Shown here piece after piece: positions 1-9,826 of a stretch of 64,000 nucleotides of DNA (positions are counted from its first letter, which is position 1; every line of letters begins with the position of its first letter). The notes below the pieces were generated by a model. That model had not been told where the DNA came from, made no database searches, and saw only the letters and a list, made by a program, of their open reading frames with translations. The position numbers were made by a program, and so were the translations under genes. Source of the DNA: Dermacoccus abyssi (GTDB taxonomy: Bacteria; Actinomycetota; Actinomycetes; Actinomycetales; Dermatophilaceae); NCBI RefSeq assembly GCF_034541975.1, contig NZ_JAVYJM010000001.1; one strand, written 5' to 3'.

Positions 1-204
1 CACAGCAACGACGCGTCGCCACACCTCGGGCATGAAGTCGTTCGTGAAGGCCTCGACAGCCACGCCGCCCGCGACGAAGGCGAGCGCGGTGCGCATCCAC
101 GCGAGGAAGGTGCGCTCGTTGGCCAGGGTGAAGCGAGGGTCGGGTTCCTCACCGTGCGGCAGGAGACGACGCGCCAGTGGTGACCGTCCGTCGGGTTCGC
201 TCAC
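1..204 (-). CDS. DUF202 (YidH-like) membrane protein, 5' part only
   Basis: The first 68 codons of a protein that runs off the left edge. The GTG start at 204 has a GGAGG ribosome site five bases before it. The translation contains DPRFTLANERTFLAWMRTA followed by a hydrophobic stretch (LAFVAGGVAVEAF), which is the signature of the DUF202/YidH family of small inner-membrane proteins of unknown function. It starts only 24 bases after the dapE stop on the same strand, so it may be co-transcribed with dapE. Family membership is fairly sure; the function is unknown. Confidence 0.75.
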   Translation of the reverse strand, partial: MSEPDGRSPLARRLLPHGEEPDPRFTLANERTFLAWMRTALAFVAGGVAVEAFTNDFMPEVWRRVVAV

Positions 205-227
205 AGCGTCCTCCCGCACCCGATAGC

Positions 228-1298
228 TCAGGCGAGCCAGCCGGTGAGCGCCTCGAGGGCGTCGACGATCTGGTCCGCGGAGCACCATTCGTCGTCCATG
301 TGGGCGACGTTCGGGTCGCCGGGGCCGAAGTTGACCGCGGGCACGCCGACGGCCGAGAAGCGGGCCACGTCGGTCCACCCCTCCTTGGCCACGACGGGCA
401 GATCGAGCGCCTCGACGAAGGCCTTCGCGGCCGGGCGGTCGAGGCCGGGGCGCGCTCCCCCGGCGAGGTCGTCGCATTCGAGGTCGAAGCCGTCGAAGAA
501 GGCGGTGACGTAGGCGAGCGCCTCGTCGGCGCTCTTGTCCGGAGCGAAGCGGTAGTTGACCGTCACGGTGCAGGCGTCCGGGATGACGTTGCCCGCGATG
601 CCACCGGAGATGTTCACCGCGTTGAGGCCCTCGTGGTAGTCGAGGCCGTCGACGTTCACCGTCTGCGGTTCGTACTCGCGCAGGCGGTTCAGGATGTCGG
701 CCGCCCTGTGGATGGCGTTGTCGCCCTTCCACGGGCGCGCTGAGTGCGCAGCGAGGCCCTTGGTGCGCACGTGGACGCGCAGCGTGCCCTTGCAGCCGCC
801 CTCGATGCCGCCATTCGTCGGTTCGAGCAGGACGGCGAAGGCCGCGCCCTCGAGCAGGTCGGGACGGGTGCGCGCGATGCGCCCGAGACCGTTGTACTGG
901 TCCTCGATCTCCTCGCCCTCGTAGAACACGAAGGTGACGTCGCGGTTCGGTGCGACGAGATCGTGCGCGAGCTTGAGCTGGACGGCGACCCCGCCCTTCA
1001 TGTCGGTCGTGCCCCGACCCCACAGCTTGCCGTTCACGCGCTTGACGGGCAGGTTCGCCGGCTCGCTCGTGAGCGGCACGGTGTCGATGTGCCCGGCCAG
1101 AACGATGCGCTCGTCACGGCCCAGGTTCGTGCGTGCCACGAGCGAGTTGCCGTCCCGCACGACCTCGAGGTGATCGAGCTTCGCGAGCTCCGCCTCGATG
1201 GCGTCGGCGAGTGCCGCTTCGTTCAACGAGACCGACTCGATGTTGCACAGCGATTCGGTGAGCGTGACGACGTCCTGCGTGAGATCGAGAGAAGCCAT
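228..1298 (-). CDS. dapE: Succinyl-diaminopimelate desuccinylase
   Basis: Zinc-dependent M20 peptidase-family enzyme, 356 residues, that removes succinate from N-succinyl-LL-diaminopimelate to give LL-diaminopimelate for lysine and peptidoglycan. The metal-site motifs are visible: GHIDTVP (His70, Asp72), GRGTTDMKGG (Asp99), the YEGEE pair (Glu129/Glu130), LLEPT, and a late HMDDE histidine. The length is normal for the family. The ATG at 1298 is kept because it faces the divergent dapD across a 71-bp gap that holds the promoters. With dapD and dapC nearby it forms the succinylase branch. Cytoplasmic. Confidence 0.95.
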   Translation of the reverse strand: MASLDLTQDVVTLTESLCNIESVSLNEAALADAIEAELAKLDHLEVVRDGNSLVARTNLGRDERIVLAGHIDTVPLTSEPANLPVKRVNGKLWGRGTTDMKGGVAVQLKLAHDLVAPNRDVTFVFYEGEEIEDQYNGLGRIARTRPDLLEGAAFAVLLEPTNGGIEGGCKGTLRVHVRTKGLAAHSARPWKGDNAIHRAADILNRLREYEPQTVNVDGLDYHEGLNAVNISGGIAGNVIPDACTVTVNYRFAPDKSADEALAYVTAFFDGFDLECDDLAGGARPGLDRPAAKAFVEALDLPVVAKEGWTDVARFSAVGVPAVNFGPGDPNVAHMDDEWCSADQIVDALEALTGWLA

Positions 1299-1356
1299 GC
1301 GCCCACCCTAAGTGCTCGGCTCACGAAACGACCTGCCCGCAGCGGGGGCCGGTCGC

Positions 1357-1362
1357 TAGGCT
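1357..1362 (+). promoter_or_regulatory. Probable -10 box of a leaderless dapD transcript
   Basis: TAGGCT lies seven bases before the dapD ATG, with no Shine-Dalgarno sequence between them. This spacing is typical of leaderless transcription in actinobacteria, where the mRNA begins at the start codon. The assignment rests on pattern and spacing only. Confidence 0.5.
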
Positions 1363-1369
1363 CGGGCGC

Positions 1370-2299
1370 ATGACTGACGCACGTACCGCCTGGGGCTTCG
1401 GCCTCGCCACCGTGACCGATGACGACACCACCCTCGACACGTGGTACCCCGCCCCAGCGGTGGGCGAACCCGACGAGGACGCCGGCGCCCCGGCGGAGCT
1501 CCTCGTCCTCGAGGGCAAGGACGCCGACCGCGGCGTGACCCTGCGTGTCATGCGCACCGTCGTCGACCTCGACGCCTCCCCGCGCGACGCCTCGGACGCC
1601 TACCTGCGCCTGCACCTGCTCAGCCACCGCCTCGTCGCGCCGAACACGATCAACCTCGACGGCCTCTTCGGCGCACTCGCCAACGTCGTCTGGACGAACT
1701 TCGGCCCCTGCGCTGTCGAGGGCTTCGAGATGACGCGCGCCCGACTGCGCCAGCGCGGGCAGGTCTCGGTCTACGGCATCGACAAGTTCCCCCGCATGAC
1801 CGACTACGTCACCCCGAGCGGCGTGCGCATCGCCGACGCCGACCGCGCCCGCCTGGGCGCGCACCTGGCCGAGGGCACCACCGTCATGCACGAGGGCTTC
1901 GTCAACTTCAACGCCGGCACGCTCGGGCACTCGATGGTCGAGGGGCGCATCAGCCAGGGCGTCGTCGTCGGCAACGGGTCCGACATCGGCGGCGGAGCAT
2001 CGATCATGGGCACTCTCTCCGGCGGCGGCACGCAGCGCGTGTCGCTCGGCGAGCGCTGCCTCCTCGGCGCGGAGGCCGGCCTCGGCATCGCGCTCGGTGA
2101 CGACTGCGTCGTCGAGGCGGGCCTCTACATCACCGCAGGCACGAAGGTGACGATGCCCGACGGCAGCGTGAAGAAGGCCGTCGAACTCTCCGGCGGCAAC
2201 AACATGCTGTTCATCCGCAACTCCGCCACGGGCGCCGTCGAGTGCCGTGCGCGTGCGGGCAAGGGCATCGAGCTCAACGCCGATCTGCACGCCAACTGA
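1370..2299 (+). CDS. dapD: Tetrahydrodipicolinate N-succinyltransferase
   Basis: Transfers succinyl from succinyl-CoA to tetrahydrodipicolinate, the committed step of the succinylase lysine/DAP route. 309 residues, the size of the actinobacterial DapD class, which differs from the shorter proteobacterial one. The N-terminal half is the class-specific alpha/beta region. Residues about 165-290 form a left-handed beta helix made of hexapeptide-like repeats. HSMVEGR (around residue 190) matches the region of the catalytic glutamate in the mycobacterial enzyme, and a glycine-rich segment (ISQGVVVGNGSDIGGGAS) follows. Divergent from dapE. A strong hairpin follows 16 bases after the stop. Confidence 0.95.
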   Translation: MTDARTAWGFGLATVTDDDTTLDTWYPAPAVGEPDEDAGAPAELLVLEGKDADRGVTLRVMRTVVDLDASPRDASDAYLRLHLLSHRLVAPNTINLDGLFGALANVVWTNFGPCAVEGFEMTRARLRQRGQVSVYGIDKFPRMTDYVTPSGVRIADADRARLGAHLAEGTTVMHEGFVNFNAGTLGHSMVEGRISQGVVVGNGSDIGGGASIMGTLSGGGTQRVSLGERCLLGAEAGLGIALGDDCVVEAGLYITAGTKVTMPDGSVKKAVELSGGNNMLFIRNSATGAVECRARAGKGIELNADLHAN

Positions 2300-2315
2300 C
2301 GCCACGGCTCGTTCC

Positions 2316-2353
2316 GCTCGGCCCTCCCCGCCACACGGCGGGGAGGGCCGAGC
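2316..2353 (+). terminator. Terminator after dapD
   Basis: A perfect 17-bp inverted repeat (left arm GCTCGGCCCTCCCCGCC) with a four-base ACAC loop, starting just after the dapD stop. No U-tract is present, as is common for actinobacterial hairpin terminators. Confidence 0.75.
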
Positions 2354-2451
2354 GTCGTTCACAGCGAAATTGCAGACATCGCAAGGGGTGTCCGGGCGCC
2401 CCACCGCGTGTCATAGTGAGCCCACCAACCCCGGCACCGGAAGGACGCGCC

Positions 2452-2658
2452 ATGACGACCTCACACGACTCGAGGATTCCCGAGCGCCCGGACCCGGTTC
2501 GTACCCACGGCCTCCAAACCGAGACGGCCCCCGGCCTCCAGTTCGCCTCTCAGCTCAACGGTGAGCGGCGCAGCAACCTGATCGTGGCCTGGCTCCTGCT
2601 CGTGGCGGTTCTCGCTCCCGTTCTTCTCATCGTCCTCGGCTGGATCGGCCTGTTCTGA
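2452..2658 (+). CDS. Small single-pass membrane protein, unknown
   Basis: 68 residues, starting at an ATG with a GGAAGG ribosome site ten bases before it. The first 45 residues are polar. Residues about 46-67 form one hydrophobic helix (IVAWLLLVAVLAPVLLIVLGWIG) that ends at the C-terminus, as in a tail-anchored protein. It lies between two strong hairpins, so it is a separate transcription unit. No family recognised; coding support is the start signals, the membrane helix and the isolated position. Confidence 0.55.
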   Translation: MTTSHDSRIPERPDPVRTHGLQTETAPGLQFASQLNGERRSNLIVAWLLLVAVLAPVLLIVLGWIGLF

Positions 2659-2677
2659 GGCCATCCACGACCATGCG

Positions 2678-2715
2678 AAGCGGCCCGCCACCCCTCGAGG
2701 GGTGGCGGGCCGCTT
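2678..2715. terminator. Bidirectional terminator between the small membrane gene and gltA
   Basis: A perfect 38-bp palindrome (half-site AAGCGGCCCGCCACCCCTC). It lies 19 bases after the stop of the plus-strand gene and 14 bases past the end of gltA on the minus strand, so it can serve both convergent units. Confidence 0.75.
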
Positions 2716-2729
2716 CGGCAACTCGGCGA

Positions 2730-3992
<1,263 letters not shown>

Positions 3993-4113
3993 TCGGTTGT
4001 TCCTCCTTGCGGACCGGCAGGGTTGTACCGGAGTAGCGAGCACGACGTTACCCGAGAATTTCCCGTGCTTTTAATCCGCTACTCGTACGTAGTCGGAAAT
4101 CGTTGACGGACTG

Positions 4114-5229
4114 TCAAAGTGTTGTGAGGCGCGTCACAGCCGCCTGGATGCGCTCGTCGGTCGCGGTGAGCGCGATGCGCACGTGCGCCTCCCCGGCGCG
4201 GCCGTAGAAGTCGCCGGGCGCGACGAGAATGCCGAGTTTGGCGAGGTCGGCGACCGACTCGCGACACGGGCGGCCCTGGGTGGCCCAGAGGTACAGCCCG
4301 GCGTCGGAGTGATCGATGCGCCAGCCCGCCTTCTCGAGCGCGGGACGCAGCATCTCGCGACGCGCGGCGTAAACCTTCTTCTGCGCGGCCACGTGCTCGT
4401 CGTCCCCGACGGCCACCTCGAGAACCCGCTGCACCGGACGGGGCACGATCATGCCCGCGTGCTTGCGCACCTCGACGAGGCGTCCGACGATCGCCGGGTC
4501 CCCGGCGACGAAGCTCGCCCGGTAACCGGCGAGGTTCGACTGCTTGCTCAGGGAGTAGACCGAGAGCAGGCCCGTGTGGTCACCACCGCACACGCGGTCG
4601 TCGAGGATGCTCGGCGCTGTGAGGTTGCCGGGGCTGCCGGCACCTTCGCGCCAGTCGAGCTCGGCGTAGCACTCGTCGCTGGCGACGATGACGCCCCGCT
4701 CACGCGCCCACGAGACGACCTTGGCGAGGTGTTCGACGGGCAGCACCTGCCCGGTCGGGTTGCCGGGGCTGTTGAGCCACAGCAGCTTCGGCACCTCGGG
4801 GCCGAACTCGGTAAGGTTGCGCATCGGGCGCGGCGTTGCGCCGGCGAGGCGCGCACCGACGTCGTACGTCGGGTAGGCCACCTCGGGGAAGGCGACGACG
4901 TCGCCGGGGCCCAGACCGAGCAACGTCGGCAGCCATGCGACGAGCTCCTTCGAACCGATCGTGGGCAGGACGCCGTCCGGGTTGACGCCGGTTGCGTTGC
5001 GCCGGCGCGCATACCAGCCCGCGATGGCCTCGCGCAGGGGCGGCGTGCCCCAGACCTGGGGGTAGCCGTGCGCGTCGGCAGCCTCCGCCAACGCCTCCTG
5101 GAGGACGCGGGGCGTGGGGTCCACGGGCGTGCCGACGCTGAGGTCGACGATGCCGTCGGGGTGCTCCTGGGCCTTCGCCTTGGCCGCAGCCAAGGAATCC
5201 CAGGGGAAATCGGGGAGATCGAGCGCCAT
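4114..5229 (-). CDS. dapC: Succinyldiaminopimelate transaminase
   Basis: PLP-dependent class I/II aminotransferase, 371 residues, making N-succinyl-LL-diaminopimelate with glutamate as amino donor. Landmarks are GYPQVWGTPPLREAIA near residue 55, WLNSPGNPTGQ (151-161), the ASDECYAEL aspartate/tyrosine region (183-191), and the PLP lysine in SVYSLSKQSNLAGYR (Lys229). This is the actinobacterial DapC subfamily, usually beside fdxA as it is here. It lies 140 bases downstream of fdxA on the same strand. Other aminotransferase substrates are possible, but the two other dap genes nearby support this call. Confidence 0.92.
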   Translation of the reverse strand: MALDLPDFPWDSLAAAKAKAQEHPDGIVDLSVGTPVDPTPRVLQEALAEAADAHGYPQVWGTPPLREAIAGWYARRRNATGVNPDGVLPTIGSKELVAWLPTLLGLGPGDVVAFPEVAYPTYDVGARLAGATPRPMRNLTEFGPEVPKLLWLNSPGNPTGQVLPVEHLAKVVSWARERGVIVASDECYAELDWREGAGSPGNLTAPSILDDRVCGGDHTGLLSVYSLSKQSNLAGYRASFVAGDPAIVGRLVEVRKHAGMIVPRPVQRVLEVAVGDDEHVAAQKKVYAARREMLRPALEKAGWRIDHSDAGLYLWATQGRPCRESVADLAKLGILVAPGDFYGRAGEAHVRIALTATDERIQAAVTRLTTL

Positions 5230-5310
5230 GCGTCCATCCTCTCACCGGGTGCGACGCGGGATTCGCACTGTCCACGCATCCGGGTGACCACGCTCTCGGG
5301 AATACGCGAA

Positions 5311-5338
5311 GCCCGCCGCCCCACACGGGACGACGGGC
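5311..5338 (-). terminator. Hairpin between fdxA and dapC
   Basis: GCCCGCCGCCCC pairs with GGGACGACGGGC. On the minus-strand RNA the two mismatches become G-U pairs. It lies 31 bases past the fdxA stop, so fdxA can end here or be attenuated before dapC. Confidence 0.55.
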
Positions 5339-5369
5339 AGCACGTCGGTCACGACGAAGAGGCTTCGCC

Positions 5370-5693
5370 TCACTCCTCGTTCTGCGGAGGCAGCTCCGCG
5401 ATGATCGGGTGGTCCTTCTTGATGACGCCCATCTTGGCGGCGCCGCCGGGCGAGCCGAGGTCGTCGAAGAACTCGACGTTCGCCTTGTAGTAGTCGGCCC
5501 ACTCCTCGGGGGTGTCGTCCTCGTAGTAGATGGCCTCGACGGGGCAGACCGGCTCGCAGGCACCACAGTCGACGCACTCGTCAGGGTGGATGTAGAGCGA
5601 ACGCTCACCTTCGTAGATGCAGTCCACCGGGCACTCTTCGATGCAGGCCTTGTCCTTGACATCGACACAGGGCTGGGCGATGACGTAGGTCAC
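5370..5693 (-). CDS. fdxA: 7Fe ferredoxin FdxA
   Basis: Small electron carrier with one [3Fe-4S] and one [4Fe-4S] cluster, 107 residues. The GTG start at 5693 is chosen because MTYVIAQPCVDVKD is the conserved N-terminus of the family and GAGGAG lies before it; an in-frame extension to an upstream ATG is not conserved. Cysteines are arranged as CxxxxxxxC..C (residues 9, 17, 21, 25) and CVDCGACEPVCP. The acidic C-terminal extension is typical of actinobacterial FdxA. Donates electrons to redox enzymes such as P450s. Confidence 0.95.
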   Translation of the reverse strand: MTYVIAQPCVDVKDKACIEECPVDCIYEGERSLYIHPDECVDCGACEPVCPVEAIYYEDDTPEEWADYYKANVEFFDDLGSPGGAAKMGVIKKDHPIIAELPPQNEE

Positions 5694-5800
5694 GAATAGC
5701 TCCTCGCTGATCGTCGTGCGTTGCGCTTTCGACTGCGGAAGCAAAAGCGAACGTTATGCATTTCAGAACATTACGTTACCAACGTTCCGAGTCCCACTCC

Positions 5801-5806
5801 TAGTAT
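5801..5806 (+). promoter_or_regulatory. Probable -10 box of a leaderless acetyltransferase transcript
   Basis: TAGTAT lies six bases before the GTG of the GNAT gene and no ribosome site separates them. The fdxA to GNAT gap (5694-5812) is unusually AT-rich for this genome, which fits a divergent promoter region. Confidence 0.5.
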
Positions 5807-5812
5807 GCCGAT

Positions 5813-6880
5813 GTGAGCAACTCCCCTGGAAATCGGCCCGACCCCACGTCCGCGCTGCGGGAGAGCACCCGCGTCATGGTGCGCCGCCGGTTGAGCGACG
5901 CCGAGAGGGGCTCCGCCGCCGGGACGCCGGGCGCCGGGCACACCCTCACCGACGTCGTCGGCACCCTCGTGCGTCGCGATGTTTCGACGCTCGTCGTCGA
6001 ACCGCGGCGCGGGCCGCACGTCGAGATCGCGGTGTCGGATGTCGTGGCCGCCAAGGAGATTCCGCCGTCGCCCGGGCGGCGAGGCCGCCCGCACCGGGCC
6101 GTCACGGTGAGCGACCTCGAGGAACTCATGGTGGACGGCTGGCGCCCGCTCGAGGTCGAACGCCGTGGGCGCTGGCTGCTGCGAGCCGGCGAGGGCTACA
6201 CGCGGCGGGCCAACTCGTGCCTCGTTCTCGGGCCCACCGAGCGGGAAACCGTGACGGCGCTCGACGACATCATCACCTGGTACCGCGAACGAGGCTTGCC
6301 GCCCCTGCTCCAGGTACCGCTCGCACCGGGCTCCGGACCGCAGGACGACGACTTCGTCCGTGAGGTCACGGCCCTGGGGTGGCAGGTGACCTCCCCGACG
6401 CTCGTCATGACGGCGGCGAGCGCCGAGGTGAGCGACCGAGGCACCGAGCCTTCGGCGAGGTCACTGCACGTCGAGGTCGACGCGGACATCACGCACGAGT
6501 GGTGGCAACTCGCCGACGAGCGCGCCCGCTCGCACGACGCCGTGGCACGACGGATCCTCACCGGCTCGCAGAATCAGGCCTTCGTCACAGTGCGCGAGGA
6601 AGGCGTGACGGTGGCGCACGGGCGCATGGCCCTCGCTCAGGGTTGGGGCGGGTTGTTCGAGGTTGCCGTCACGCCCGAGCGGCGCCGACGCGGTCTCGCG
6701 CGAGCCCTCGTCGGGCGGTGTGCCGACGAAGCGGCTCGCCGCGGTGCGCGCTCGCTCTACCTTCAGGTCGGTGCCGAAAACACGCCTGCCGTTGCGCTCT
6801 ACAAGAGCCTTGGGTTCACGGTGCACCACACCTACGTCTACCTTCGCGCGCCCGAACCGGCGAGCCCGCGAACCGCTTGA
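5813..6880 (+). CDS. Two-domain GNAT N-acetyltransferase
   Basis: 355 residues. The C-terminal GNAT fold (about 210-345) holds the acetyl-CoA-binding motif VAVTPERRRRGLARALV and the later NTPAVALYKSLGF motif. The N-terminal part (1-200) contains a conserved region (LEELMVDGWRPLEVERRGRWLL) and has no motif I, so it is probably a degenerate first acetyltransferase domain. This protein is regularly found divergent from fdxA in actinobacteria. The substrate is unknown; it could act on an amine metabolite or a protein. The GTG start is set by the leaderless promoter. Confidence 0.85.
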   Translation: MSNSPGNRPDPTSALRESTRVMVRRRLSDAERGSAAGTPGAGHTLTDVVGTLVRRDVSTLVVEPRRGPHVEIAVSDVVAAKEIPPSPGRRGRPHRAVTVSDLEELMVDGWRPLEVERRGRWLLRAGEGYTRRANSCLVLGPTERETVTALDDIITWYRERGLPPLLQVPLAPGSGPQDDDFVREVTALGWQVTSPTLVMTAASAEVSDRGTEPSARSLHVEVDADITHEWWQLADERARSHDAVARRILTGSQNQAFVTVREEGVTVAHGRMALAQGWGGLFEVAVTPERRRRGLARALVGRCADEAARRGARSLYLQVGAENTPAVALYKSLGFTVHHTYVYLRAPEPASPRTA

Positions 6881-6911
6881 CGCGCCCGTGCGAGTCGACG
6901 ATTCTGCCTGC

Positions 6912-7694
6912 ATGTCTGCCGACGCGCGCACCATCGACCTCAACGCCGACATGGGCGAATCCTTCGGGGCCTGGACAATGGGCGACGACGCAGCCCTCCT
7001 CGATGTCGTCTCCTCGGCGAACGTCGCCTGCGGCTTTCACGCCGGCGACCCCCTCGTCCTCGCCCGCACGTGTGCCGCAGCAGCCGAGCGGGGCGTCACG
7101 ATCGGCGCGCACGTCGCCTACCGCGACCTCACCGGCTTCGGGCGCACCTTCGTCGACGTCGAACCCGCCCGCCTCAAGGCCGAGGTGCTCTACCAGCTCG
7201 CCGCCATCGACGGCGTCGCCCGCGCGCACGGCACGAGCGTCGGCTACGTGAAACCCCACGGGGCGCTTTACAACGCCATCGTCCACCACGAAGCGCAGGC
7301 CGAGGCCGTCGTCCGAGCCGTCGAGCGGTTCAACGCGGCCGCGCGGCAGCCGCTCGCGATCCTGGGGTTGCCCGGTGGCGTCGTGCTCGACCTCGCCGAG
7401 TTTCGCGGTATCCGCGCCGTGCGTGAGGCCTTCGCCGACCGCGCCTACACCGCCGAAGGAACCCTCGTGCCGCGGCGCGAACCCGGCGCCGTCCTCCACG
7501 ACCCCGCCCTCGTCGCCGAGCGCATGCTCTCGCTCGTGACGACCGGCGAGGTCGAAGCCATCGACGGTTCGCGGGTGCGCATCGACGCCGAGTCCATCTG
7601 CGTCCACGGCGATTCGCCCGGTGCCGTGGACATGGCGGTACGCGTCAAGGAGTCGCTCACCGGAGCCGGCGCGACGATCGCGGCGTTCGTGTGA
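6912..7694 (+). CDS. pxpA: 5-oxoprolinase subunit A (LamB/YcsF family)
   Basis: Subunit A of the ATP-dependent 5-oxoprolinase PxpABC, which opens 5-oxoproline to glutamate. 260 residues from the ATG at 6912, where the conserved N-terminus DLNADMGESFGAW begins a few residues in; codons upstream are not conserved. Further motifs are SSANVACGFHAGDP and GYVKPHGALYN. The last four bases overlap the pxpB start (GTGA), so the three subunits are translationally coupled. Confidence 0.95.
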   Translation: MSADARTIDLNADMGESFGAWTMGDDAALLDVVSSANVACGFHAGDPLVLARTCAAAAERGVTIGAHVAYRDLTGFGRTFVDVEPARLKAEVLYQLAAIDGVARAHGTSVGYVKPHGALYNAIVHHEAQAEAVVRAVERFNAAARQPLAILGLPGGVVLDLAEFRGIRAVREAFADRAYTAEGTLVPRREPGAVLHDPALVAERMLSLVTTGEVEAIDGSRVRIDAESICVHGDSPGAVDMAVRVKESLTGAGATIAAFV

Positions 7695-8314
7695 CGTTCG
7701 AGCTGCGCCCGGTCGGGGAGCGTGCCTTCCTCATCGACCTCACCGATGCCCAAGAACGTCGCAGGGTCGACGCGGCTCTGCGCCGCACGTCGATCGACGG
7801 CGTCGTCGAGCACGTTCCGGCAGCGACGACCGTGCTCGTGCGCTGCACCGATCCGGACGCCGTGGCCGGAGTGGCAGCGGCTGTGCGGGCGCTCGACCTG
7901 ACCGAAGAAGCTCATGGCAACGCGACGAGCGACGTCGTCGAGCTCAGGGTGCGCTACGACGGCGCGGATCTCGACTGGGTGGCAGAGCACCTGGGCATCG
8001 ACGCCGACGAGGTCGTGTCGCGCCACACCGGCCAGCTCTGGACGGTCGAATTCGCAGGGTTCATGCCGGGGTTCGGTTACCTCATCGGCTCTGACGGCGG
8101 CCTCACCGTTCCCCGCCGCGAGTCACCTCGAACCCGGATTCCTGCCGGTTCGGTTGCGCTCGCCGGCGACTTCACCGGCCTCTACCCCCGCTCCTCCCCC
8201 GGTGGCTGGCAGCTCATCGGAATGAGCGACGTCGACCTGTGGAACGCGGATCGCACGCCTCCGGCCCTGCTCGTACCAGGCACGCGGGTGCGGTTTGTCG
8301 AGGAGGACCGATGA
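7691..8314 (+). CDS. pxpB: 5-oxoprolinase subunit B
   Basis: 207 residues; PF02682 (carboxyltransferase/allophanate hydrolase subunit 1 type). It contains the family region VEFAGFMPGFGYLIG and the arginine/proline segment TVPRRESPRTRIPAGSVALA. It begins at a GTG overlapping the pxpA stop, and its own stop overlaps the pxpC ATG (ATGA). PxpB and PxpC together form the ATP-dependent part of the complex. Confidence 0.93.
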   Translation: MTFELRPVGERAFLIDLTDAQERRRVDAALRRTSIDGVVEHVPAATTVLVRCTDPDAVAGVAAAVRALDLTEEAHGNATSDVVELRVRYDGADLDWVAEHLGIDADEVVSRHTGQLWTVEFAGFMPGFGYLIGSDGGLTVPRRESPRTRIPAGSVALAGDFTGLYPRSSPGGWQLIGMSDVDLWNADRTPPALLVPGTRVRFVEEDR

Positions 8315-9177
8315 GCCTCGTCGTGAAGGCGCTCGGGCCTCTCGCCCTCGTCGAGGATCTCGGACGCCCCGGGTGTGGCCACCTCGGGGTGTGTCCCTCC
8401 GGCGCGGCCGATCGAGCGAGCCACCGACTGGCGAACACCCTCGTCGGCAATGCAGAGGGTGCGGCCACCCTCGAGGTGCTTCTCGGTGGTCTGCGCGCGA
8501 GCGTGACGACCGATGCCGTCATCGCGCTCACCGGAGCGCCTGCGGCAGTGAACGTGGCCGGGCGTCCTGTCGCCTTCGGCGAGGCCGTGCACGTGCGGGC
8601 GGGTGACGACATCGCCGTCGGTGCGCCGACGCACAGCCTGCGTACCTACCTCGCCGTTCGCGGTGGCTTTGCGGTGGCGCCGGTGCTCGGATCGCGTTCG
8701 AGCGACCCGACGACAGGCCTGGGGCCCGCCCCGGTGACGGTCGGTGACGAACTGCCGTTCGGCGACGACACCGCAGGCGACGTACCGGGCGTCGATGCCG
8801 GCACCGCGTTCGTGCGCTCCGGTGACCTGTTGCTCCGCGCGGTGTGGGGGCCACGTGACGACTGGTTCACCGACGAAGCTCGCGCCGCGTTCACGGCGAA
8901 GGCGTGGGAGGTGAGCGCCGAGGGTGATCGAGTCGGCGTCAGGTTGCTGGGGTCAGCTCTGGAGCGGTCGCGCGTTGGCGAGTTGGCGAGCGAAGGACTC
9001 GTGCGCGGAGCGATCCAGGTACCCGCGAACGGTCAGCCGATCATGTTTCTCGCCGACCACCCCACGACGGGCGGCTACCCCGTCATCGCCGTGATCCGCG
9101 ACGAGGACGTCGACCATCTCGCTCAGGCTCGGCCCGGCACCCGCGTGCGCTTCGTCTGCGAGCGCCGAACGCTCTGA
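8311..9177 (+). CDS. pxpC: 5-oxoprolinase subunit C (biotin-dependent carboxyltransferase family)
   Basis: 288 residues; PF02626 (subunit 2 type). The N-terminal GPLALVEDLGRPGCGHLGV and ATLEVLLGG are the usual start of this family, and PANGQPIMFLADHPTTGGYP near the C-terminus is its most conserved region. The ATG at 8311 has AGGAGG five bases before it and overlaps the pxpB stop. Last gene of the pxp operon; the next gene converges on it. Confidence 0.93.
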   Translation: MSLVVKALGPLALVEDLGRPGCGHLGVCPSGAADRASHRLANTLVGNAEGAATLEVLLGGLRASVTTDAVIALTGAPAAVNVAGRPVAFGEAVHVRAGDDIAVGAPTHSLRTYLAVRGGFAVAPVLGSRSSDPTTGLGPAPVTVGDELPFGDDTAGDVPGVDAGTAFVRSGDLLLRAVWGPRDDWFTDEARAAFTAKAWEVSAEGDRVGVRLLGSALERSRVGELASEGLVRGAIQVPANGQPIMFLADHPTTGGYPVIAVIRDEDVDHLAQARPGTRVRFVCERRTL

Positions 9178-9216
9178 CCGAGCCTGGCCGAGTGACCGCG
9201 GAGGTCGGAGGTTCCC

Positions 9217-9702
9217 TCAGCGACGGTGCGTGAGGCGACGTGCGGCGAGGGCGACCCCGACGCCGATCACCACGCCCACCCCGGCGCGCAAGAGGTGCGC
9301 GCCCGTCGTGAGGTCGTCGGCCACGAGGTTGGTGTGCCTCGGCCCACCCACGAGACCGACGAGAGCCGCGACGAGGGCTCCGCTCAGGAGGAGAACGGCG
9401 GGCGCCAGCATGAGCGCCGCGAGAATCGTGGCGCGCGAATCGAACCCGGCAACCCGCGCACCGCCCGTCCAGGCCTTGGCCACCTGCCAGTGCGCGACGA
9501 GTAAGGCCAGCGCGGGCACGAGGCTCCACAGCGCGGCGCTGCGGTTCCACCCGGTGAGCAGACCGACGGGCTCGACGACCCAGACGGCAACGGCGCCGAG
9601 TGTCGCAGCGACGCCCATTCCAACGGCGAGGACGAACAGGTCACGCCCGAATTCCTCGGTGAACGACGTCTCGTGCTCCTGTGTGGCTTCCCACATGGCC
9701 AT
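9217..9702 (-). CDS. Multi-pass membrane protein, unknown
   Basis: 161 residues from the ATG at 9702, preceded by GGGGG at a suitable distance; 16 further in-frame codons upstream have no start signals. Four hydrophobic segments are visible (near residues 22-42, 55-72, 88-108 and 130-150), the last followed by a basic tail (RRLTHRR). No recognised domain. It converges on pxpC and lies downstream of another membrane-protein gene on the same strand. Confidence 0.6.
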   Translation of the reverse strand: MAMWEATQEHETSFTEEFGRDLFVLAVGMGVAATLGAVAVWVVEPVGLLTGWNRSAALWSLVPALALLVAHWQVAKAWTGGARVAGFDSRATILAALMLAPAVLLLSGALVAALVGLVGGPRHTNLVADDLTTGAHLLRAGVGVVIGVGVALAARRLTHRR

Positions 9703-9826
9703 GACCAACCCCCTGCAGTTGTTCGCTCGGCGTTCGCCGACCGCCTTCAACCCCTAGGACGCAGGGACGCTCCGTTCGGTTGCAACCGATCTGCGCCACT
9801 GTGGCGATGGCTGTGCCCGTCGCGAG

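Noticed and set aside
2678..2715. Perfect palindromes as CRISPR repeats or operators
   Set aside because: Each occurs once, directly after stop codons between convergent genes, so termination explains them.
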